DNA from: Pseudomonas marginalis
Lineage (GTDB): Bacteria > Pseudomonadota > Gammaproteobacteria > Pseudomonadales > Pseudomonadaceae
Direction of reading: 5' to 3'
Length of the DNA: 64,000 nt
Assembly: GCF_024169655.1 (NCBI RefSeq)
Contig: NZ_JALJWV010000001.1
Span: 3,663,001-3,727,000, forward strand
Position 1 is the stretch's first letter. Every line of letters begins with the position of its first letter. The translations under genes were made by a program, and so were the position numbers. The notes under the pieces are model-generated. The model was given only the letters and a program-made list of their open reading frames with translations. It was not told where the DNA came from and ran no database searches. Shown here piece by piece: positions 1 to 10,436 of this stretch.

Positions 1-1294
1 AGCCGTGGCACTCGCCCAGCGCATCGCCGACGCCCTGCTGGCGGCCAAGCGCCCACTGATCATCGCCGGCACCTCGCTGGGTTCCAAGGCGCTGATCGAA
101 GCGGCGGCCAACATCGCCAAGGCTTTGAAGCTGCGCGAGAAGAACGGTTCCATCAGCCTGATCGTGCCGGAAGCCAACAGCCTCGGCCTGGCCATGCTCG
201 GTGGCGACTCCGTCGACAGCGCCCTGCAAGCCGTGATCGACGGCAAAGCCGACGCCCTGGTAGTGCTGGAAAACGACCTGTACACCCGCACGGATTCGGC
301 CAAGGTCGACGCCGCGCTGAACGCTGCCAAAGTGCTGATCGTCGCCGACCACCAGAAGACCGCTACCAGCGAGCGTGCCGACCTGGTCTTGCCGGCCGCG
401 ACCTTCGCTGAAGGCGACGGCACCCTGGTCAGCCAGGAAGGCCGCGCCCAGCGCTTCTTCCAGGTGTTCGATCCGAAGTACATGGACGCCAGCATCCTGG
501 TTCACGAAGGCTGGCGCTGGCTGCATGCCCTGCGCTCGACTCTGCTCAATCAGCCGATCGACTGGACCCAACTCGACCACGTCACCGCAGCCGTCGCGGC
601 GAGCGCCCCGCAACTGGCGCGCATCGTTGACGCTGCACCGTCCGCCGCGTTCCGCATCAAGGGCATGAAACTCGCCCGTGAGCCGCTGCGTTACTCCGGT
701 CGTACCGCCATGCGCGCTGACATCAGCGTGCATGAACCGCGTACTCCGCAAGACAACGACACCGCGTTCGCCTTCTCCATGGAAGGTTACTCGGGTTCGG
801 TCGAGCCACGTCAGCAGGTGCCATTTGCCTGGTCGCCGGGCTGGAACTCGCCGCAGGCCTGGAACAAGTTCCAGGACGAAGTCGGTGGTCATATCCGCGC
901 TGGCGACCCGGGCACCCGCCTGATCGAACCCCAGGGCGACGCGTTGAACTGGTTCGCCGCCGTACCGCGGCCGTTCAACCCGGCCCAGGGCACCTGGCAG
1001 GTTGTGCCGTTCTTCCACCTGTTCGGCAGCGACGAGACCTCGTCCAAAGCCGCACCGGTTCAAGAACGCATCCCGGCGGCCTACGTGTCCCTGGCCAAGT
1101 CCGAAGCCGACCGTCTCGGCGTCAACGATGGTGCCCTGCTCAGCCTGAATGTCGCTGGCAAGACCCTGCGTCTGCCGCTGCGCATCAACGACGAGTTGGG
1201 TGCCGGCCTGGTTGCACTGCCAAAAGGCATCGCTGGTATTCCACCGTCGATCTTTGGCCAAACCGTTGACGGTCTGCAGGAGGCAGCGCAATGA
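1..1294 (+). CDS. nuoG: NADH-quinone oxidoreductase subunit G, C-terminal part
   Basis: This is the last roughly 430 codons of the large peripheral-arm subunit of complex I; the start lies left of the window. NuoG carries N-terminal iron-sulfur clusters and a molybdopterin-oxidoreductase-like C-terminal body, and only the latter is visible. The segment [20 protein letters not shown] is the usual molybdopterin-oxidoreductase signature near the end of the fold, and a MopB-type beta domain follows. The stop overlaps the nuoH start (ATGA), as expected for a coupled nuo operon. The identity is secure from motif and operon context, although no metal-binding cysteines can be checked here. Confidence 0.95.
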   Translation, partial: AVALAQRIADALLAAKRPLIIAGTSLGSKALIEAAANIAKALKLREKNGSISLIVPEANSLGLAMLGGDSVDSALQAVIDGKADALVVLENDLYTRTDSAKVDAALNAAKVLIVADHQKTATSERADLVLPAATFAEGDGTLVSQEGRAQRFFQVFDPKYMDASILVHEGWRWLHALRSTLLNQPIDWTQLDHVTAAVAASAPQLARIVDAAPSAAFRIKGMKLAREPLRYSGRTAMRADISVHEPRTPQDNDTAFAFSMEGYSGSVEPRQQVPFAWSPGWNSPQAWNKFQDEVGGHIRAGDPGTRLIEPQGDALNWFAAVPRPFNPAQGTWQVVPFFHLFGSDETSSKAAPVQERIPAAYVSLAKSEADRLGVNDGALLSLNVAGKTLRLPLRINDELGAGLVALPKGIAGIPPSIFGQTVDGLQEAAQ

Positions 1295-2298
1295 CCTGGT
1301 TCACCCCTGAAGTCATCGATGTGATCATTGCGGTCGTCAAGGCCATCGTGATCCTGTTGGCCGTGGTCGTGGCGGGCGCTTTGCTCAGCTTCGTCGAACG
1401 TCGCCTGCTGGGCTGGTGGCAGGACCGTTACGGTCCGAACCGCGTTGGCCCGTTCGGCATGTTCCAGATCGCTGCCGACATGCTGAAAATGTTCTTCAAG
1501 GAAGACTGGACGCCACCGTTTGCCGACAAGGTGATCTTCACCCTGGCACCGGTCGTGGCCATGAGCGCCTTGCTGATCGCCTTCTCGATCATCCCGATCA
1601 CCCCGACCTGGGGCGTGGCGGACCTGAACATCGGCTTGCTGTTCTTCTTCGCCATGGCCGGCTTGTCGGTCTACGCGGTACTGTTCGCCGGTTGGGCCAG
1701 TAACAACAAGTTCGCCCTGCTGGGCAGCTTGCGGGCCTCGGCCCAGACCGTGTCCTACGAAGTGTTCATGGGCCTCGCGCTGATGGGCATCGTGGTGCAG
1801 GTCGGCTCGTTCAACATGCGCGACATCGTCGAGTACCAGGCGCAGAACCTGTGGTTCATCATTCCGCAGTTCTTTGGCTTCTGCACGTTCTTCATCGCTG
1901 GCGTCGCCGTGACTCACCGTCACCCGTTCGACCAGCCGGAAGCGGAACAGGAACTGGCCGACGGTTACCACATTGAATATGCCGGCATGAAGTGGGGCAT
2001 GTTCTTCGTCGGTGAGTACATCGGCATCATCTTGATCTCGGCCCTGCTGGTCACGCTGTTCTTCGGCGGCTGGCACGGTCCGTTCGGCATCCTGCCACAG
2101 CTGGCGATCTTCTGGTTCTTACTGAAGACCGCGTTCTTCATCATGCTGTTTATCCTGCTGCGCGCTTCCATTCCGCGTCCACGGTATGACCAGGTGATGG
2201 ATTTCAGCTGGCGCTTCTGCCTGCCGCTGACCCTGATCAATTTGCTGGTGACTGCTGCCGTTGTGTTGTTGAACACGCCAGCGGGCGCGGTTCAGTGA
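1291..2298 (+). CDS. nuoH: NADH-quinone oxidoreductase subunit H
   Basis: NuoH is the membrane subunit that joins the quinone-reducing peripheral arm to the proton-pumping arm of complex I and lines the quinone cavity. The 335-residue product has about eight or nine hydrophobic segments and the family signatures [19 protein letters not shown] near residue 36 and, after residue 205, the acidic loop [19 protein letters not shown] that faces the quinone tunnel. Length is normal for the family. The start overlaps the nuoG stop by ATGA, so translation is coupled. Confidence 0.98.
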   Translation: MTWFTPEVIDVIIAVVKAIVILLAVVVAGALLSFVERRLLGWWQDRYGPNRVGPFGMFQIAADMLKMFFKEDWTPPFADKVIFTLAPVVAMSALLIAFSIIPITPTWGVADLNIGLLFFFAMAGLSVYAVLFAGWASNNKFALLGSLRASAQTVSYEVFMGLALMGIVVQVGSFNMRDIVEYQAQNLWFIIPQFFGFCTFFIAGVAVTHRHPFDQPEAEQELADGYHIEYAGMKWGMFFVGEYIGIILISALLVTLFFGGWHGPFGILPQLAIFWFLLKTAFFIMLFILLRASIPRPRYDQVMDFSWRFCLPLTLINLLVTAAVVLLNTPAGAVQ

Positions 2299-2309
2299 GG
2301 ATTTGACCC

Positions 2310-2858
2310 ATGTTCAAATATATTGGCGACATCGTTAAGGGTACCGGTACCCAGTTGCGAAGCCTGGTGATGGTGTTCGGTCACGGCTTTCGCAAACGCG
2401 ACACCCTGCAATACCCGGAAGAAGCGGTGTACCTGCCGCCGCGCTATCGCGGCCGCATCGTACTGACCCGCGACCCCGATGGCGAAGAGCGTTGCGTAGC
2501 CTGCAACCTGTGCGCCGTGGCATGCCCGGTGGGTTGCATCTCCCTGCAGAAAGCTGAAACCGAAGACGGTCGCTGGTACCCGGACTTCTTCCGCATCAAC
2601 TTCTCGCGCTGCATTTTCTGCGGCCTCTGCGAGGAAGCTTGCCCGACCACCGCGATCCAGCTCACACCGGATTTCGAGATGGCCGAGTTCAAACGTCAGG
2701 ACCTGGTGTACGAGAAAGAAGATCTGCTGATCTCTGGTCCCGGTAAAAACCCTGATTACAACTTCTATCGTGTTGCAGGTATGGCCGTTGCCGGTAAGCC
2801 GAAAGGCACCGCACAAAACGAAGCCGAGCCGATCAACGTGAAGAGCTTGCTGCCTTAA
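2310..2858 (+). CDS. nuoI: NADH-quinone oxidoreductase subunit I
   Basis: This ferredoxin-like subunit carries iron-sulfur clusters N6a and N6b, passing electrons along the peripheral arm of complex I toward quinone. Two complete 4Fe-4S motifs are visible: C62, C65, C68, C72 ([12 protein letters not shown]) and C101, C104, C107, C111 ([12 protein letters not shown]). The 182-residue length is usual for pseudomonads. The gene starts 11 bases after nuoH and is followed at 9 bases by nuoJ, with AAGGAAGAAAG as the next ribosome-binding site. Confidence 0.98.
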   Translation: MFKYIGDIVKGTGTQLRSLVMVFGHGFRKRDTLQYPEEAVYLPPRYRGRIVLTRDPDGEERCVACNLCAVACPVGCISLQKAETEDGRWYPDFFRINFSRCIFCGLCEEACPTTAIQLTPDFEMAEFKRQDLVYEKEDLLISGPGKNPDYNFYRVAGMAVAGKPKGTAQNEAEPINVKSLLP

Positions 2859-2867
2859 GGAAGAAAG

Positions 2868-3371
2868 ATGGAATTCGCTTTCTATTTCGCATCGGGTATT
2901 GCAGTGGTGTCCACGCTTCGCGTGGTCACTAACACCAACCCCGTGCACGCCCTGCTCTACCTGATCATTTCGCTGATCGCCGTGGCCATGACCTTTTTCA
3001 GCCTCGGCGCACCGTTCGCCGGTGTACTGGAAGTGATCGCCTACGCTGGCGCCATCATGGTGCTGTTCGTGTTTGTGGTGATGATGCTCAACCTAGGGCC
3101 GGCCTCGGTCGCCCAGGAACGCGTCTGGCTCAAGCCCGGCATCTGGCTCGGCCCGGTGATCCTCGCCGCGCTGCTGCTGGCTGAACTGCTGTATGTCCTG
3201 TTCGCTCACCAGAGCGGCCAGGCCATCGGCCACACCACCGTTGACGCGAAGGCCGTGGGCGTCAGCCTGTTCGGCCCGTACCTGCTGGTGGTCGAACTGG
3301 CTTCGATGCTGCTGCTCGCCGCGGCCATCACCGCCTTCCACTTGGGCCGTAACGAAGCCAAGGAGCAATGA
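2868..3371 (+). CDS. nuoJ: NADH-quinone oxidoreductase subunit J
   Basis: NuoJ is a small membrane subunit of complex I; its third helix carries a pi-bulge that rearranges during turnover. The 167-residue product has five hydrophobic segments and the typical segment [20 protein letters not shown] near residue 60. The start follows an AAGGAAGAAAG ribosome-binding site. The stop lies just upstream of the nuoK start, so the two are tightly coupled. Confidence 0.97.
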   Translation: MEFAFYFASGIAVVSTLRVVTNTNPVHALLYLIISLIAVAMTFFSLGAPFAGVLEVIAYAGAIMVLFVFVVMMLNLGPASVAQERVWLKPGIWLGPVILAALLLAELLYVLFAHQSGQAIGHTTVDAKAVGVSLFGPYLLVVELASMLLLAAAITAFHLGRNEAKEQ

Positions 3372-3373
3372 CG

Positions 3374-3682
3374 ATGCCTGCTATCCCTTTGGAGCATGGT
3401 CTGGCGGTCGCCGGCATCCTGTTCTGCCTTGGCCTGGTCGGCCTGATGGTTCGCCGTAACATTTTGTTCGTGTTGATGAGCCTGGAAGTCATGATGAACG
3501 CTGCGGCACTGGCGTTCATCGTGGCAGGTAGCCGTTGGGGCCAGCCGGATGGACAAGTCATGTTCATCCTGGTGATCAGCCTGGCAGCCGCCGAGGCCAG
3601 TATTGGCCTGGCGATCCTGCTGCAACTGTATCGTCGCTTCCACACGCTTGATATCGACGCTGCCAGTGAGATGCGCGGATGA
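3374..3682 (+). CDS. nuoK: NADH-quinone oxidoreductase subunit K
   Basis: NuoK is the MrpC-like three-helix subunit of the complex I membrane arm. The 102-residue product keeps the two buried glutamates needed for proton translocation, E38 (in LMSLEVMMN) and E74 (in [10 protein letters not shown]). I chose the ATG at 3374 because it gives the family N-terminus [10 protein letters not shown]; an ATG two codons earlier (3368) is possible and would overlap nuoJ. The stop overlaps the start of nuoL. Confidence 0.96.
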   Translation: MPAIPLEHGLAVAGILFCLGLVGLMVRRNILFVLMSLEVMMNAAALAFIVAGSRWGQPDGQVMFILVISLAAAEASIGLAILLQLYRRFHTLDIDAASEMRG

Positions 3683-5532
3683 ACATGATCTTTCTGACTT
3701 TCGTATTTCCCCTGATCGGTTTCCTGCTGCTGTCGTTCTCTCGTGGACGCTGGTCGGAAAACCTCTCGGCCCTGATCGGCGTGGGCTCCATCGGCCTGTC
3801 GGCGATTGTCACCGCCTACGTCATCTGGCAATTCAACGTTGCGCCGCCGGAAGGCGGTCACTACACCCTGGTGTTGTGGCAGTGGGTGTCGGTGGAAGGC
3901 TTCAAGCCTAACTTCGCCCTCTACATCGACGGCCTGTCGATCACCATGCTTGGCGTGGTGGTGGGTGTAGGCTTCCTGATCCACCTGTTCGCGTCCTGGT
4001 ACATGCGCGGTGAAGCCGGTTACTCGCGCTTCTTCGCATACACCAACCTGTTTATCGCCAGCATGCTGTTCCTGGTGCTGGGCGATAACCTGTTGTTCCT
4101 GTACTTCGGCTGGGAAGGCGTGGGCCTGTGCTCGTACCTGTTGATCGGTTTCTACTACAGCAACCGCAACAACGGTAACGCAGCACTCAAAGCCTTTATC
4201 GTGACCCGGATCGGCGACGTGTTCATGGCCATCGGCCTGTTCATCCTGTTCCAACAGGTGGGCACGTTGAACATCCAGGAACTGCTGGTGCTGGCACCGC
4301 AGAAATTCCAGGTCGGCGACTTCTGGATCACCCTGGCGACCCTGATGCTGCTGGGCGGCGCTGTCGGTAAATCCGCGCAACTGCCACTGCAAACCTGGCT
4401 GGCGGACGCGATGGCTGGCCCGACGCCTGTTTCGGCACTGATCCACGCCGCAACGATGGTGACCGCCGGTGTCTACCTGATCGCCCGGACCCACGGCCTG
4501 TTCACCCTGGCGCCGGACGTCCTGCACCTGGTGGGCCTGGTCGGCGGCGTGACCCTGGTACTGGCCGGCTTCGCCGCGCTGGTGCAGACCGACATCAAGC
4601 GTATCCTCGCCTACTCGACCATGAGCCAGATCGGCTACATGTTCCTGGCCCTGGGCGTCGGTGCCTGGGACTCGGCGATCTTCCACCTGATGACCCACGC
4701 CTTCTTCAAGGCCCTGCTGTTCCTCGCCTCCGGTGCGGTGATCGTTGCCTGCCACCACGAGCAGAACATCTTCAAGATGGGCGGTCTGTGGAAGAAATTG
4801 CCACTGGCCTACGCCAGCTTCATCGTCGGTGGCGCCGCACTCTCTGCGCTGCCATTGGTGACCGCCGGTTTCTACTCGAAAGACGAAATCCTCTGGGAAG
4901 CCTTTGCCAGCGGTAACCAGAACCTGCTCTACGCAGGCCTGGTGGGTGCGTTCATGACCTCGCTGTACACCTTCCGCCTGATCTTCATCACCTTCCACGG
5001 TGAAGCCAAGACCGAAGCACACGCAGGCCACGGCATCTCCCATTGGCTACCGCTGTCGGTGCTGATCATCCTGTCGACCTTCATCGGCGCCTTGATCACT
5101 CCGCCACTGGCCGGTGTACTGCCGGAAAGCGTCGGCCATGCCGGCGGCGATGCCAAGCACAGCCTGGAGCTCGCTTCAGGCGCCATCGCGGTGGCCGGTA
5201 TCCTGCTCGCAGCCCTGCTGTTCCTCGGCAAGCGTCGTTTCGTCACCGCCGTCGCCAACAGTGGCATTGGTCGCTTCCTGTCGGCTTGGTGGTTCGCCGC
5301 CTGGGGCTTCGATTGGATCTACGACAAACTGTTCGTCAAGCCTTACCTTGCGATCAGCTTTGTGCTGCGCAAAGACCCGCTCGACCAGACCATCGGTTTG
5401 ATCCCGCGCGCCGCCAAGGCTGGCCACACCGCCCTGAGCCGCAGCGAGACTGGCCAATTGCGTTGGTATGCAGCTTCCATGGCGGCGGGTGCCGTTCTGG
5501 TGATCGGCGCCATCGTTGTGGTAGCGGTCTGA
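3679..5532 (+). CDS. nuoL: NADH-quinone oxidoreductase subunit L
   Basis: NuoL is the distal antiporter-like proton-pumping subunit of complex I, with a long lateral helix at the C-terminus. The 617-residue product has about 16 membrane segments. The antiporter key residues are present: E146 in [12 protein letters not shown] and K231 in [15 protein letters not shown], followed by the conserved [19 protein letters not shown] segment. It starts inside the nuoK stop (ATGA) and ends two bases before a tiny candidate reading frame that leads into nuoM. Confidence 0.98.
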   Translation: MNMIFLTFVFPLIGFLLLSFSRGRWSENLSALIGVGSIGLSAIVTAYVIWQFNVAPPEGGHYTLVLWQWVSVEGFKPNFALYIDGLSITMLGVVVGVGFLIHLFASWYMRGEAGYSRFFAYTNLFIASMLFLVLGDNLLFLYFGWEGVGLCSYLLIGFYYSNRNNGNAALKAFIVTRIGDVFMAIGLFILFQQVGTLNIQELLVLAPQKFQVGDFWITLATLMLLGGAVGKSAQLPLQTWLADAMAGPTPVSALIHAATMVTAGVYLIARTHGLFTLAPDVLHLVGLVGGVTLVLAGFAALVQTDIKRILAYSTMSQIGYMFLALGVGAWDSAIFHLMTHAFFKALLFLASGAVIVACHHEQNIFKMGGLWKKLPLAYASFIVGGAALSALPLVTAGFYSKDEILWEAFASGNQNLLYAGLVGAFMTSLYTFRLIFITFHGEAKTEAHAGHGISHWLPLSVLIILSTFIGALITPPLAGVLPESVGHAGGDAKHSLELASGAIAVAGILLAALLFLGKRRFVTAVANSGIGRFLSAWWFAAWGFDWIYDKLFVKPYLAISFVLRKDPLDQTIGLIPRAAKAGHTALSRSETGQLRWYAASMAAGAVLVIGAIVVVAV

Positions 5533-5534
5533 CC

Positions 5535-5591
5535 ATGTCTAAGTACATTGCGAACTTTGCGAACTTGCGAAAGGAAACGAGCCCGTCATGA
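5535..5591 (+). CDS. Candidate 18-residue peptide between nuoL and nuoM
   Basis: The 55-base nuoL-nuoM gap holds one complete short frame, ATG at 5535 to TGA at 5589-5591, encoding [18 protein letters not shown]. Its start is two bases after the nuoL stop and its stop overlaps the nuoM start as ATGA, which is the geometry of translational coupling. It has no convincing Shine-Dalgarno of its own and would depend on ribosomes ending nuoL. The nuoM ribosome-binding site (AAGGAAACG) lies inside it. It may be a coupling device or chance; the peptide shows no known motif. Confidence 0.35.
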   Translation: MSKYIANFANLRKETSPS

Positions 5592-7120
5592 TTCTGCCCT
5601 GGCTAATCCTGATCCCCTTTATCGGCGGCCTGCTCTGCTGGATGGGTGAACGCTTCGGCGCCACCCTCCCCCGCTGGATTGCGTTGCTGACCATGTCCCT
5701 GGAACTCGCTCTCGGCCTCTGGCTGTGGGCCCATGGCGACTATTCATTTGCTCCGGCGCCTGGCGCCGATCCGACCTGGGCGCTTGAGTTCAAGCACGTC
5801 TGGATCCAGCGCTTCGGCATCAACGTACACCTGGCCCTCGACGGCCTGTCGTTGCTGATGATCCTGCTGACCGGCCTGCTGGGTGTCCTCTCGGTACTCT
5901 GCTCCTGGAAAGAGATTCAGCGTCACGTGGGCTTCTTCCACCTGAACCTGATGTGGATCCTGGGCGGCGTGGTCGGCGTGTTCCTCGCCCTCGACCTGTT
6001 CATGTTCTTCTTCTTCTGGGAAATGATGCTGGTGCCGATGTACTTCCTCATCGCGCTCTGGGGTCATAGTTCTTCGGACGGCAAGAAAACCCGGATCTAC
6101 GCGGCGACCAAGTTCTTCATCTTCACCCAGGCTTCCGGCCTGATCATGTTGGTGGCGATCCTGGGTCTGGTATTGGTCAACTTCAACAGCACGGGCGTGA
6201 TTACCTTCAACTACGCCGATCTGTTGAAAACCAAGATGTCCCTGACCACCGAGTACATCCTGATGCTGGGCTTCTTCATCGCCTTCGCGGTGAAGCTGCC
6301 GGTGGTGCCGTTCCACTCCTGGCTGCCGGATGCTCACGCCCAGGCGCCGACCGCCGGTTCCGTGGACCTGGCCGGTATCCTCTTGAAGACGGCGGCCTAC
6401 GGCCTGCTGCGTTTTGCGCTGCCATTGTTCCCGAATGCCTCGGCCGAGTTCGCGCCGATCGCCATGACCCTGGGTCTGATCGGGATCTTCTACGGTGCAT
6501 TCCTGGCCTTCGCGCAAACCGACATCAAGCGTCTGATTGCCTTCTCGTCCGTTTCCCACATGGGTTTCGTACTGATCGGCATCTACTCCGGCAGCCAACT
6601 GGCCTTGCAAGGCGCCGTGATCCAGATGTTGGCCCACGGTATTTCGGCCGCCGCGCTGTTTATCCTCAGTGGCCAGTTGTACGAGCGCCTGCACACCCGT
6701 GACATGCGTGAGATGGGTGGCGTGTGGTCGCGCATCGCCTACCTGCCGGCGATCAGCCTGTTCTTTGCCGCCGCGTCCCTGGGCTTGCCGGGCACCGGTA
6801 ACTTCATCGGCGAGTTCCTGATCCTGATGGGTACCTTCGTACAAACGCCGTGGATCAGCGCCATCGCCACTTCCGGCCTGGTATTCGGTTCGGTTTACTC
6901 GCTGATCATGATCCACCGTGCGTACTTCGGTCCGGCCAAATCCGACACCGTCCTGCACGGGATGGATGCTCGCGAACTGATCATGGTGCTCGGTCTGGCG
7001 GTCCTGCTGATCTACATCGGCGTGTACCCACAACCGTTCCTGGACACTTCTGCCGCAACGATGCATGGCGTGCAGCAGTGGTTCGGCACCGCCTTCTCTC
7101 AACTCGCTTCGGCCCGGTAA
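5588..7120 (+). CDS. nuoM: NADH-quinone oxidoreductase subunit M
   Basis: NuoM is one of three antiporter-like proton-pumping subunits of complex I. The 510-residue product has about 14 membrane segments, with E145 in [14 protein letters not shown] and K236 in [20 protein letters not shown] as the expected charged pair in the membrane. The ribosome-binding site is AAGGAAACG, about 11 bases ahead of the ATG. It is followed after 7 bases by nuoN. Confidence 0.98.
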   Translation: MILPWLILIPFIGGLLCWMGERFGATLPRWIALLTMSLELALGLWLWAHGDYSFAPAPGADPTWALEFKHVWIQRFGINVHLALDGLSLLMILLTGLLGVLSVLCSWKEIQRHVGFFHLNLMWILGGVVGVFLALDLFMFFFFWEMMLVPMYFLIALWGHSSSDGKKTRIYAATKFFIFTQASGLIMLVAILGLVLVNFNSTGVITFNYADLLKTKMSLTTEYILMLGFFIAFAVKLPVVPFHSWLPDAHAQAPTAGSVDLAGILLKTAAYGLLRFALPLFPNASAEFAPIAMTLGLIGIFYGAFLAFAQTDIKRLIAFSSVSHMGFVLIGIYSGSQLALQGAVIQMLAHGISAAALFILSGQLYERLHTRDMREMGGVWSRIAYLPAISLFFAAASLGLPGTGNFIGEFLILMGTFVQTPWISAIATSGLVFGSVYSLIMIHRAYFGPAKSDTVLHGMDARELIMVLGLAVLLIYIGVYPQPFLDTSAATMHGVQQWFGTAFSQLASAR

Positions 7121-7127
7121 GAGCGCT

Positions 7128-8591
7128 ATGGAATTCACGATCCAACACTTTATCGCGCTTGCGCCGCTGCTGATCACCAGCCTCACCATTGTGGTGGTGA
7201 TGCTGGCGATCGCCTGGCGTCGCAATCACGCGCAAACCTTCCTGCTGTCCTGCGCGGGTTTGAACCTGGCCTTGCTGTCGATCATCCCGGCACTCAAGGT
7301 CGCCCCCCTGGCGGTGACCCCGCTGATGATGATCGATGACTTCGCGCTGCTGTATATCGCGTTGATCCTCGTCGCCACCCTGGCCTGCGTCACCCTCGCC
7401 CACGCCTACCTCGGCGAAGGCGGCACCGGCTACCCGGGCAACCGCGAAGAGCTGTACCTGCTGATCCTGCTGGCTGCGGCCGGCGGTATCGTGCTGGTCA
7501 GCGCGCAGCACCTGGCCGGCTTGTTCATCGGCCTGGAACTGCTGTCGATCCCGACCTACGGCCTGGTGGCCTACGCCTTCTTCAACAAGCGCTCCCTGGA
7601 AGCCGGCATCAAGTACATGGTGCTGTCGGCCGCCGGCTCCGCGTTCCTGTTGTTTGGTATGGCCCTGCTCTACGCCGAAGCCGGCAGCCTGAGCTTCACC
7701 GGTATCGGCCACGCCCTGGCGGCCACCAGCATGCCTGCGCCGATCGCCCAACTGGGCCTGGCGATGATGCTGATCGGCCTGGCCTTCAAACTGTCGCTGG
7801 TGCCCTTCCACCTGTGGACGCCGGACGTGTACGAAGGCGCTCCGGCGCCGGTGGCTGCGTTCCTGGCCACGGCGACGAAAGTGGCGGTGTTTGCGGTGGT
7901 GGTGCGTCTGTTCCAGATCTCCCCGGCGGCCAACACCGGCGTGTTGAGCGACGTACTGAGCGTGATCGCCGTTGCGTCGATCCTGTTCGGTAACCTGCTG
8001 GCGCTGACCCAGAACAACCTCAAGCGTCTGCTGGGTTACTCGTCCATCGCCCACTTCGGCTACCTGCTGATCGCCCTGGTGGCGAGCAAAGGTCTGGCCC
8101 TGGAAGCGATCGGCGTGTATCTGGCCACCTACGTGATCACCAGCCTCGGCGCCTTCGGTGTCATCACCCTGATGTCCTCGCCTTACAAAGGCCGTGACGC
8201 CGACGCCCTGTACGAGTATCGCGGCCTGTTCTGGCGCCGTCCGTACCTGACCGCCGTGTTGACCCTGATGATGCTGTCCCTGGCCGGTATCCCGCTCACT
8301 GCGGGCTTTATCGGCAAGTTCTACATCATCGCGACCGGCGTTGAAGCGCATCAATGGTGGCTGGTTGCCTCGCTCATCCTGGGTAGCGCCATCGGCGTGT
8401 TCTACTACCTGCGCGTGATGGTCACCCTGTTCCTGATCGAGCCAAACCTGCGCCGTGTGGATGCTGAGCTGCACTGGGAACAGAAAGCCGGCGGCGTGAT
8501 GCTGCTGGCCATCGCCCTGCTCGCCTTCTTCCTCGGCGTGTACCCGCAACCGTTGCTCACGCTGGTGCAGCACGCGGTGCTGGGCGTTTGA
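7128..8591 (+). CDS. nuoN: NADH-quinone oxidoreductase subunit N
   Basis: NuoN is the third antiporter-like subunit of complex I, adjacent to NuoK/NuoJ. The 487-residue product begins [15 protein letters not shown]; the same frame is open further upstream, but this ATG after GTAAGAGCGCT leaves nuoM intact. Family segments are clear: [19 protein letters not shown] and [21 protein letters not shown]. It is the last gene of the nuo operon and is followed 23 bases later by a strong hairpin terminator. Confidence 0.97.
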   Translation: MEFTIQHFIALAPLLITSLTIVVVMLAIAWRRNHAQTFLLSCAGLNLALLSIIPALKVAPLAVTPLMMIDDFALLYIALILVATLACVTLAHAYLGEGGTGYPGNREELYLLILLAAAGGIVLVSAQHLAGLFIGLELLSIPTYGLVAYAFFNKRSLEAGIKYMVLSAAGSAFLLFGMALLYAEAGSLSFTGIGHALAATSMPAPIAQLGLAMMLIGLAFKLSLVPFHLWTPDVYEGAPAPVAAFLATATKVAVFAVVVRLFQISPAANTGVLSDVLSVIAVASILFGNLLALTQNNLKRLLGYSSIAHFGYLLIALVASKGLALEAIGVYLATYVITSLGAFGVITLMSSPYKGRDADALYEYRGLFWRRPYLTAVLTLMMLSLAGIPLTAGFIGKFYIIATGVEAHQWWLVASLILGSAIGVFYYLRVMVTLFLIEPNLRRVDAELHWEQKAGGVMLLAIALLAFFLGVYPQPLLTLVQHAVLGV

Positions 8592-8614
8592 TCGCTTAGC
8601 GGTATGTGGTAAAC

Positions 8615-8642
8615 AAAAACGGCACCTTCGGGTGCCGTTTTT
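8615..8642 (+). terminator. Rho-independent terminator of the nuo operon
   Basis: A perfect 12-bp stem AAAAACGGCACC / GGTGCCGTTTTT with a TTCG tetraloop lies 23 bases past the nuoN stop. The A-run and T-run make it able to act on both strands, so it may also insulate the convergent N-acetyltransferase gene. Confidence 0.93.
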
Positions 8643-8679
8643 GCATTTCTGGGGCAGAGAACGCGCGCGCTCAATGGCT

Positions 8680-9504
8680 CTAAAGATCGGCCAACACTAA
8701 ACCATCGAGCGTTTCGCGCAGTCGCTGATGGACCGGCAGACGAAGGCCAAAGGTGCCGCGCAGCAAATCAAGCAGTTCATCGGCACTCGCTATCGCACGT
8801 TTTTCGCTGGGACCGTCCAGGGAGTGCATCGCGTAGTGGCCGTTGTTCAAGGTATGACGCTTACCCGGCGCTAACAGCGCGACTTTCAACTGACCGAGAA
8901 ACGGCGAACCCGCATGCGTGGAGACATACCAGTTGCCGATTTCATAGTCGATGTCTGCCTGCACCAGCAGGTCGAACACATATAAGCCACGCCACTCCCC
9001 ACCGACCTGGGCCCACAAGGTGTAGCTGCCTTGCTTGCAGGTCAGGCGATAGGGTTCGTGGGCGGTGGCCTGGATCGCTTCGCAGTCCAGGCGCAACGGG
9101 CTGCTCGGCACCATGCCGCCAAAGCCGACGTCGCTGATATAGCGCACACCGTCCACCGTCACCAGGCTCAGGCGATGGGTACGCGCGGTGTGTGCGTCCG
9201 GCGGCCCGCCCATCACAACCCGTCCGGTGATACCGCGTGCGTCGAAGCCCAGTTCCTGCAGCAGTTCCAGGAACAGTTGATTCAGCTCATAGCAATACCC
9301 ACCACGGCCATCGAGCAACACTTTTTGCTCGACACTGGGCAGGTCGATCGGCACTGGCAAGTGCAACAGGGTCGACAGGCTTTCAAAGGCGAACGTACAC
9401 ACATGCCGCAATTGCAGGTCTTGCAAGGTTTGCAGGGTCGGCGGCGGTGGTGCATCGTAGCCCAGGCGTTGCAGGTACAGATGGCTATGGGTCAGGCGGG
9501 ACAT
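8680..9504 (-). CDS. nat: Arylamine N-acetyltransferase
   Basis: This cytosolic enzyme moves an acetyl group from acetyl-CoA to aromatic amines or hydrazines. The 274-residue product contains the Cys-His-Asp triad of the family: C71 in RGGYCYELN, H110 in THRLSLV and D125 in DVGFGG. Length matches bacterial NATs. It reads convergently toward the nuo terminator. Native substrates are unknown; a minority of relatives act in ansamycin-type biosynthesis, but nothing around it suggests that. Confidence 0.93.
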   Translation of the reverse strand: MSRLTHSHLYLQRLGYDAPPPPTLQTLQDLQLRHVCTFAFESLSTLLHLPVPIDLPSVEQKVLLDGRGGYCYELNQLFLELLQELGFDARGITGRVVMGGPPDAHTARTHRLSLVTVDGVRYISDVGFGGMVPSSPLRLDCEAIQATAHEPYRLTCKQGSYTLWAQVGGEWRGLYVFDLLVQADIDYEIGNWYVSTHAGSPFLGQLKVALLAPGKRHTLNNGHYAMHSLDGPSEKRAIASADELLDLLRGTFGLRLPVHQRLRETLDGLVLADL

Positions 9505-9624
9505 GACGCGATCCTTGGGCGCGTGGCGAAGGCCTCACTATGACGCCCGGCGCAGTAATTTGTCATTTTGAATGAACCTTTTTGAACGCTTTCCTATCCA
9601 TCTATAACAAGACAGGGAGGCAAC

Positions 9625-9861
9625 ATGATTACCGCAAAAATCTACACCATTACCTACCAACTGCACGGTCAACCGAAGTCCTTCGTAGTGCGTGCAGAAG
9701 TGATGAATAACGCCGAGGCCTGGCACTGGGCAGCGGTTGATGCCGATATTGCACACGTCAGCCGCATTGGTCGGGTCGGCCATGAACAAGTGAAAAAAAC
9801 CACCCGGCCCTGGGCCGAGAAGTACGGCATCACCGACGTCAACTGGACACCGCCCAAATAA
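9625..9861 (+). CDS. Small conserved Pseudomonas protein (DUF6555-like)
   Basis: A 78-residue soluble protein, MITAKIYTITYQLHGQPKSF onward, with a good ribosome-binding site (GACAGGGAGGCAAC) just before the ATG. The pattern, an N-terminal beta hairpin, the NNAEAWHWAAVDADI helix and a terminal KYGITDVNW motif, resembles small pseudomonad proteins I remember as DUF6555; this assignment is from memory. No signal peptide or catalytic motif is visible. Function unknown. Confidence 0.75.
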   Translation: MITAKIYTITYQLHGQPKSFVVRAEVMNNAEAWHWAAVDADIAHVSRIGRVGHEQVKKTTRPWAEKYGITDVNWTPPK

Positions 9862-9867
9862 GCAAAA

Positions 9868-9885
9868 CCCCGCTCGATGGCGGGG
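9868..9885. terminator. Bidirectional terminator between convergent small genes
   Basis: The stem CCCCGC / GCGGGG with loop TCGATG lies directly after the 78-residue gene. Read on the minus strand the stem is followed by TTTTGC, so it also suits the end of the minus-strand pair of small genes. Confidence 0.6.
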
Positions 9886-9891
9886 CTTAGG

Positions 9892-10092
9892 TTACTTTTT
9901 CAAGTCGCCCAAGGGATCGTAGGGCGGCTTTTTTTTCGCCTCATGCTTATCCTCCTTATCCAACGGCGCGATGGCCGGTCCTATCGGATCGACCTGGGGA
10001 TCTGCCACATCCGGCGAGTCCGGGTCGAAACCCAGTTCGTCCGCGCCGCTTGCGTGTTCGTTGGAAGGCGGACCATCCGAGCGCTTGGTCAT
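9892..10092 (-). CDS. Small charged protein of unknown function
   Basis: A 66-residue protein from the ATG at 10092, preceded by an AGGAGA ribosome-binding site; a GTG one codon earlier is possible. It is rich in Asp, Pro and Lys (PDSPDVADPQVDPIG, KHEAKKKPPYDPLGDLKK), with no hydrophobic core or membrane segment, and looks intrinsically disordered. It begins 12 bases after the stop of another small charged frame on the same strand, so the two probably share a transcript. Confidence 0.6.
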   Translation of the reverse strand: MTKRSDGPPSNEHASGADELGFDPDSPDVADPQVDPIGPAIAPLDKEDKHEAKKKPPYDPLGDLKK

Positions 10093-10104
10093 CACGGTCT
10101 CCTC

Positions 10105-10284
10105 TTATAGCGGGCGTGCCTTGTCATGGAGGTTTTCCAGGTCGTCCTCGACGCGCTGCACGTCGTCTTGTTGCTCACGCTCTTTCGGGTCATTGGGACG
10201 CAACGCATCGTTGTCGCGCTCTTCTTCACCGGGGGTGCGATCCGGGTCGGGTGTACCGGGCGGGGGCTGCTTGTAATCGGTCAT
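10105..10284 (-). CDS. Small highly charged protein of unknown function
   Basis: A 59-residue frame beginning MTDYKQPPPGTPDPDRTPGE and ending with an acidic/basic helix-like tail (DDVQRVEDDLENLHDKARPL). The ATG is preceded by a good ribosome-binding site (GTGAGGTGAACCATC). The composition, Pro-rich N-terminus then alternating Asp/Glu and Lys/Arg, suggests a disordered segment plus a helix. Likely cotranscribed with the downstream 66-residue gene. Similar short charged proteins are common, unnamed, in pseudomonads. Confidence 0.55.
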   Translation of the reverse strand: MTDYKQPPPGTPDPDRTPGEEERDNDALRPNDPKEREQQDDVQRVEDDLENLHDKARPL

Positions 10285-10436
10285 GATGGTTCACCTCACA
10301 GGGATTGGTGGCCTACACCGATTTAGAGAACGCCGCATCAGCCATCGTTCAACTTGTTTAGCGCACACCCGTCGCCAAGCATGAGAAGATGCCGCCCTGC
10401 TCTATCCCCTACAAACGCCAAGGAGATTTCCCCCGG

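Noticed and set aside
3328..5043. A 571-codon open frame on the minus strand opposite nuoJ-nuoL
   Set aside because: It mirrors the codon pattern of the GC-rich nuo genes, is rich in Gln, His, Arg and Asp with no domain, and has no ribosome-binding site; it is an antisense artefact.
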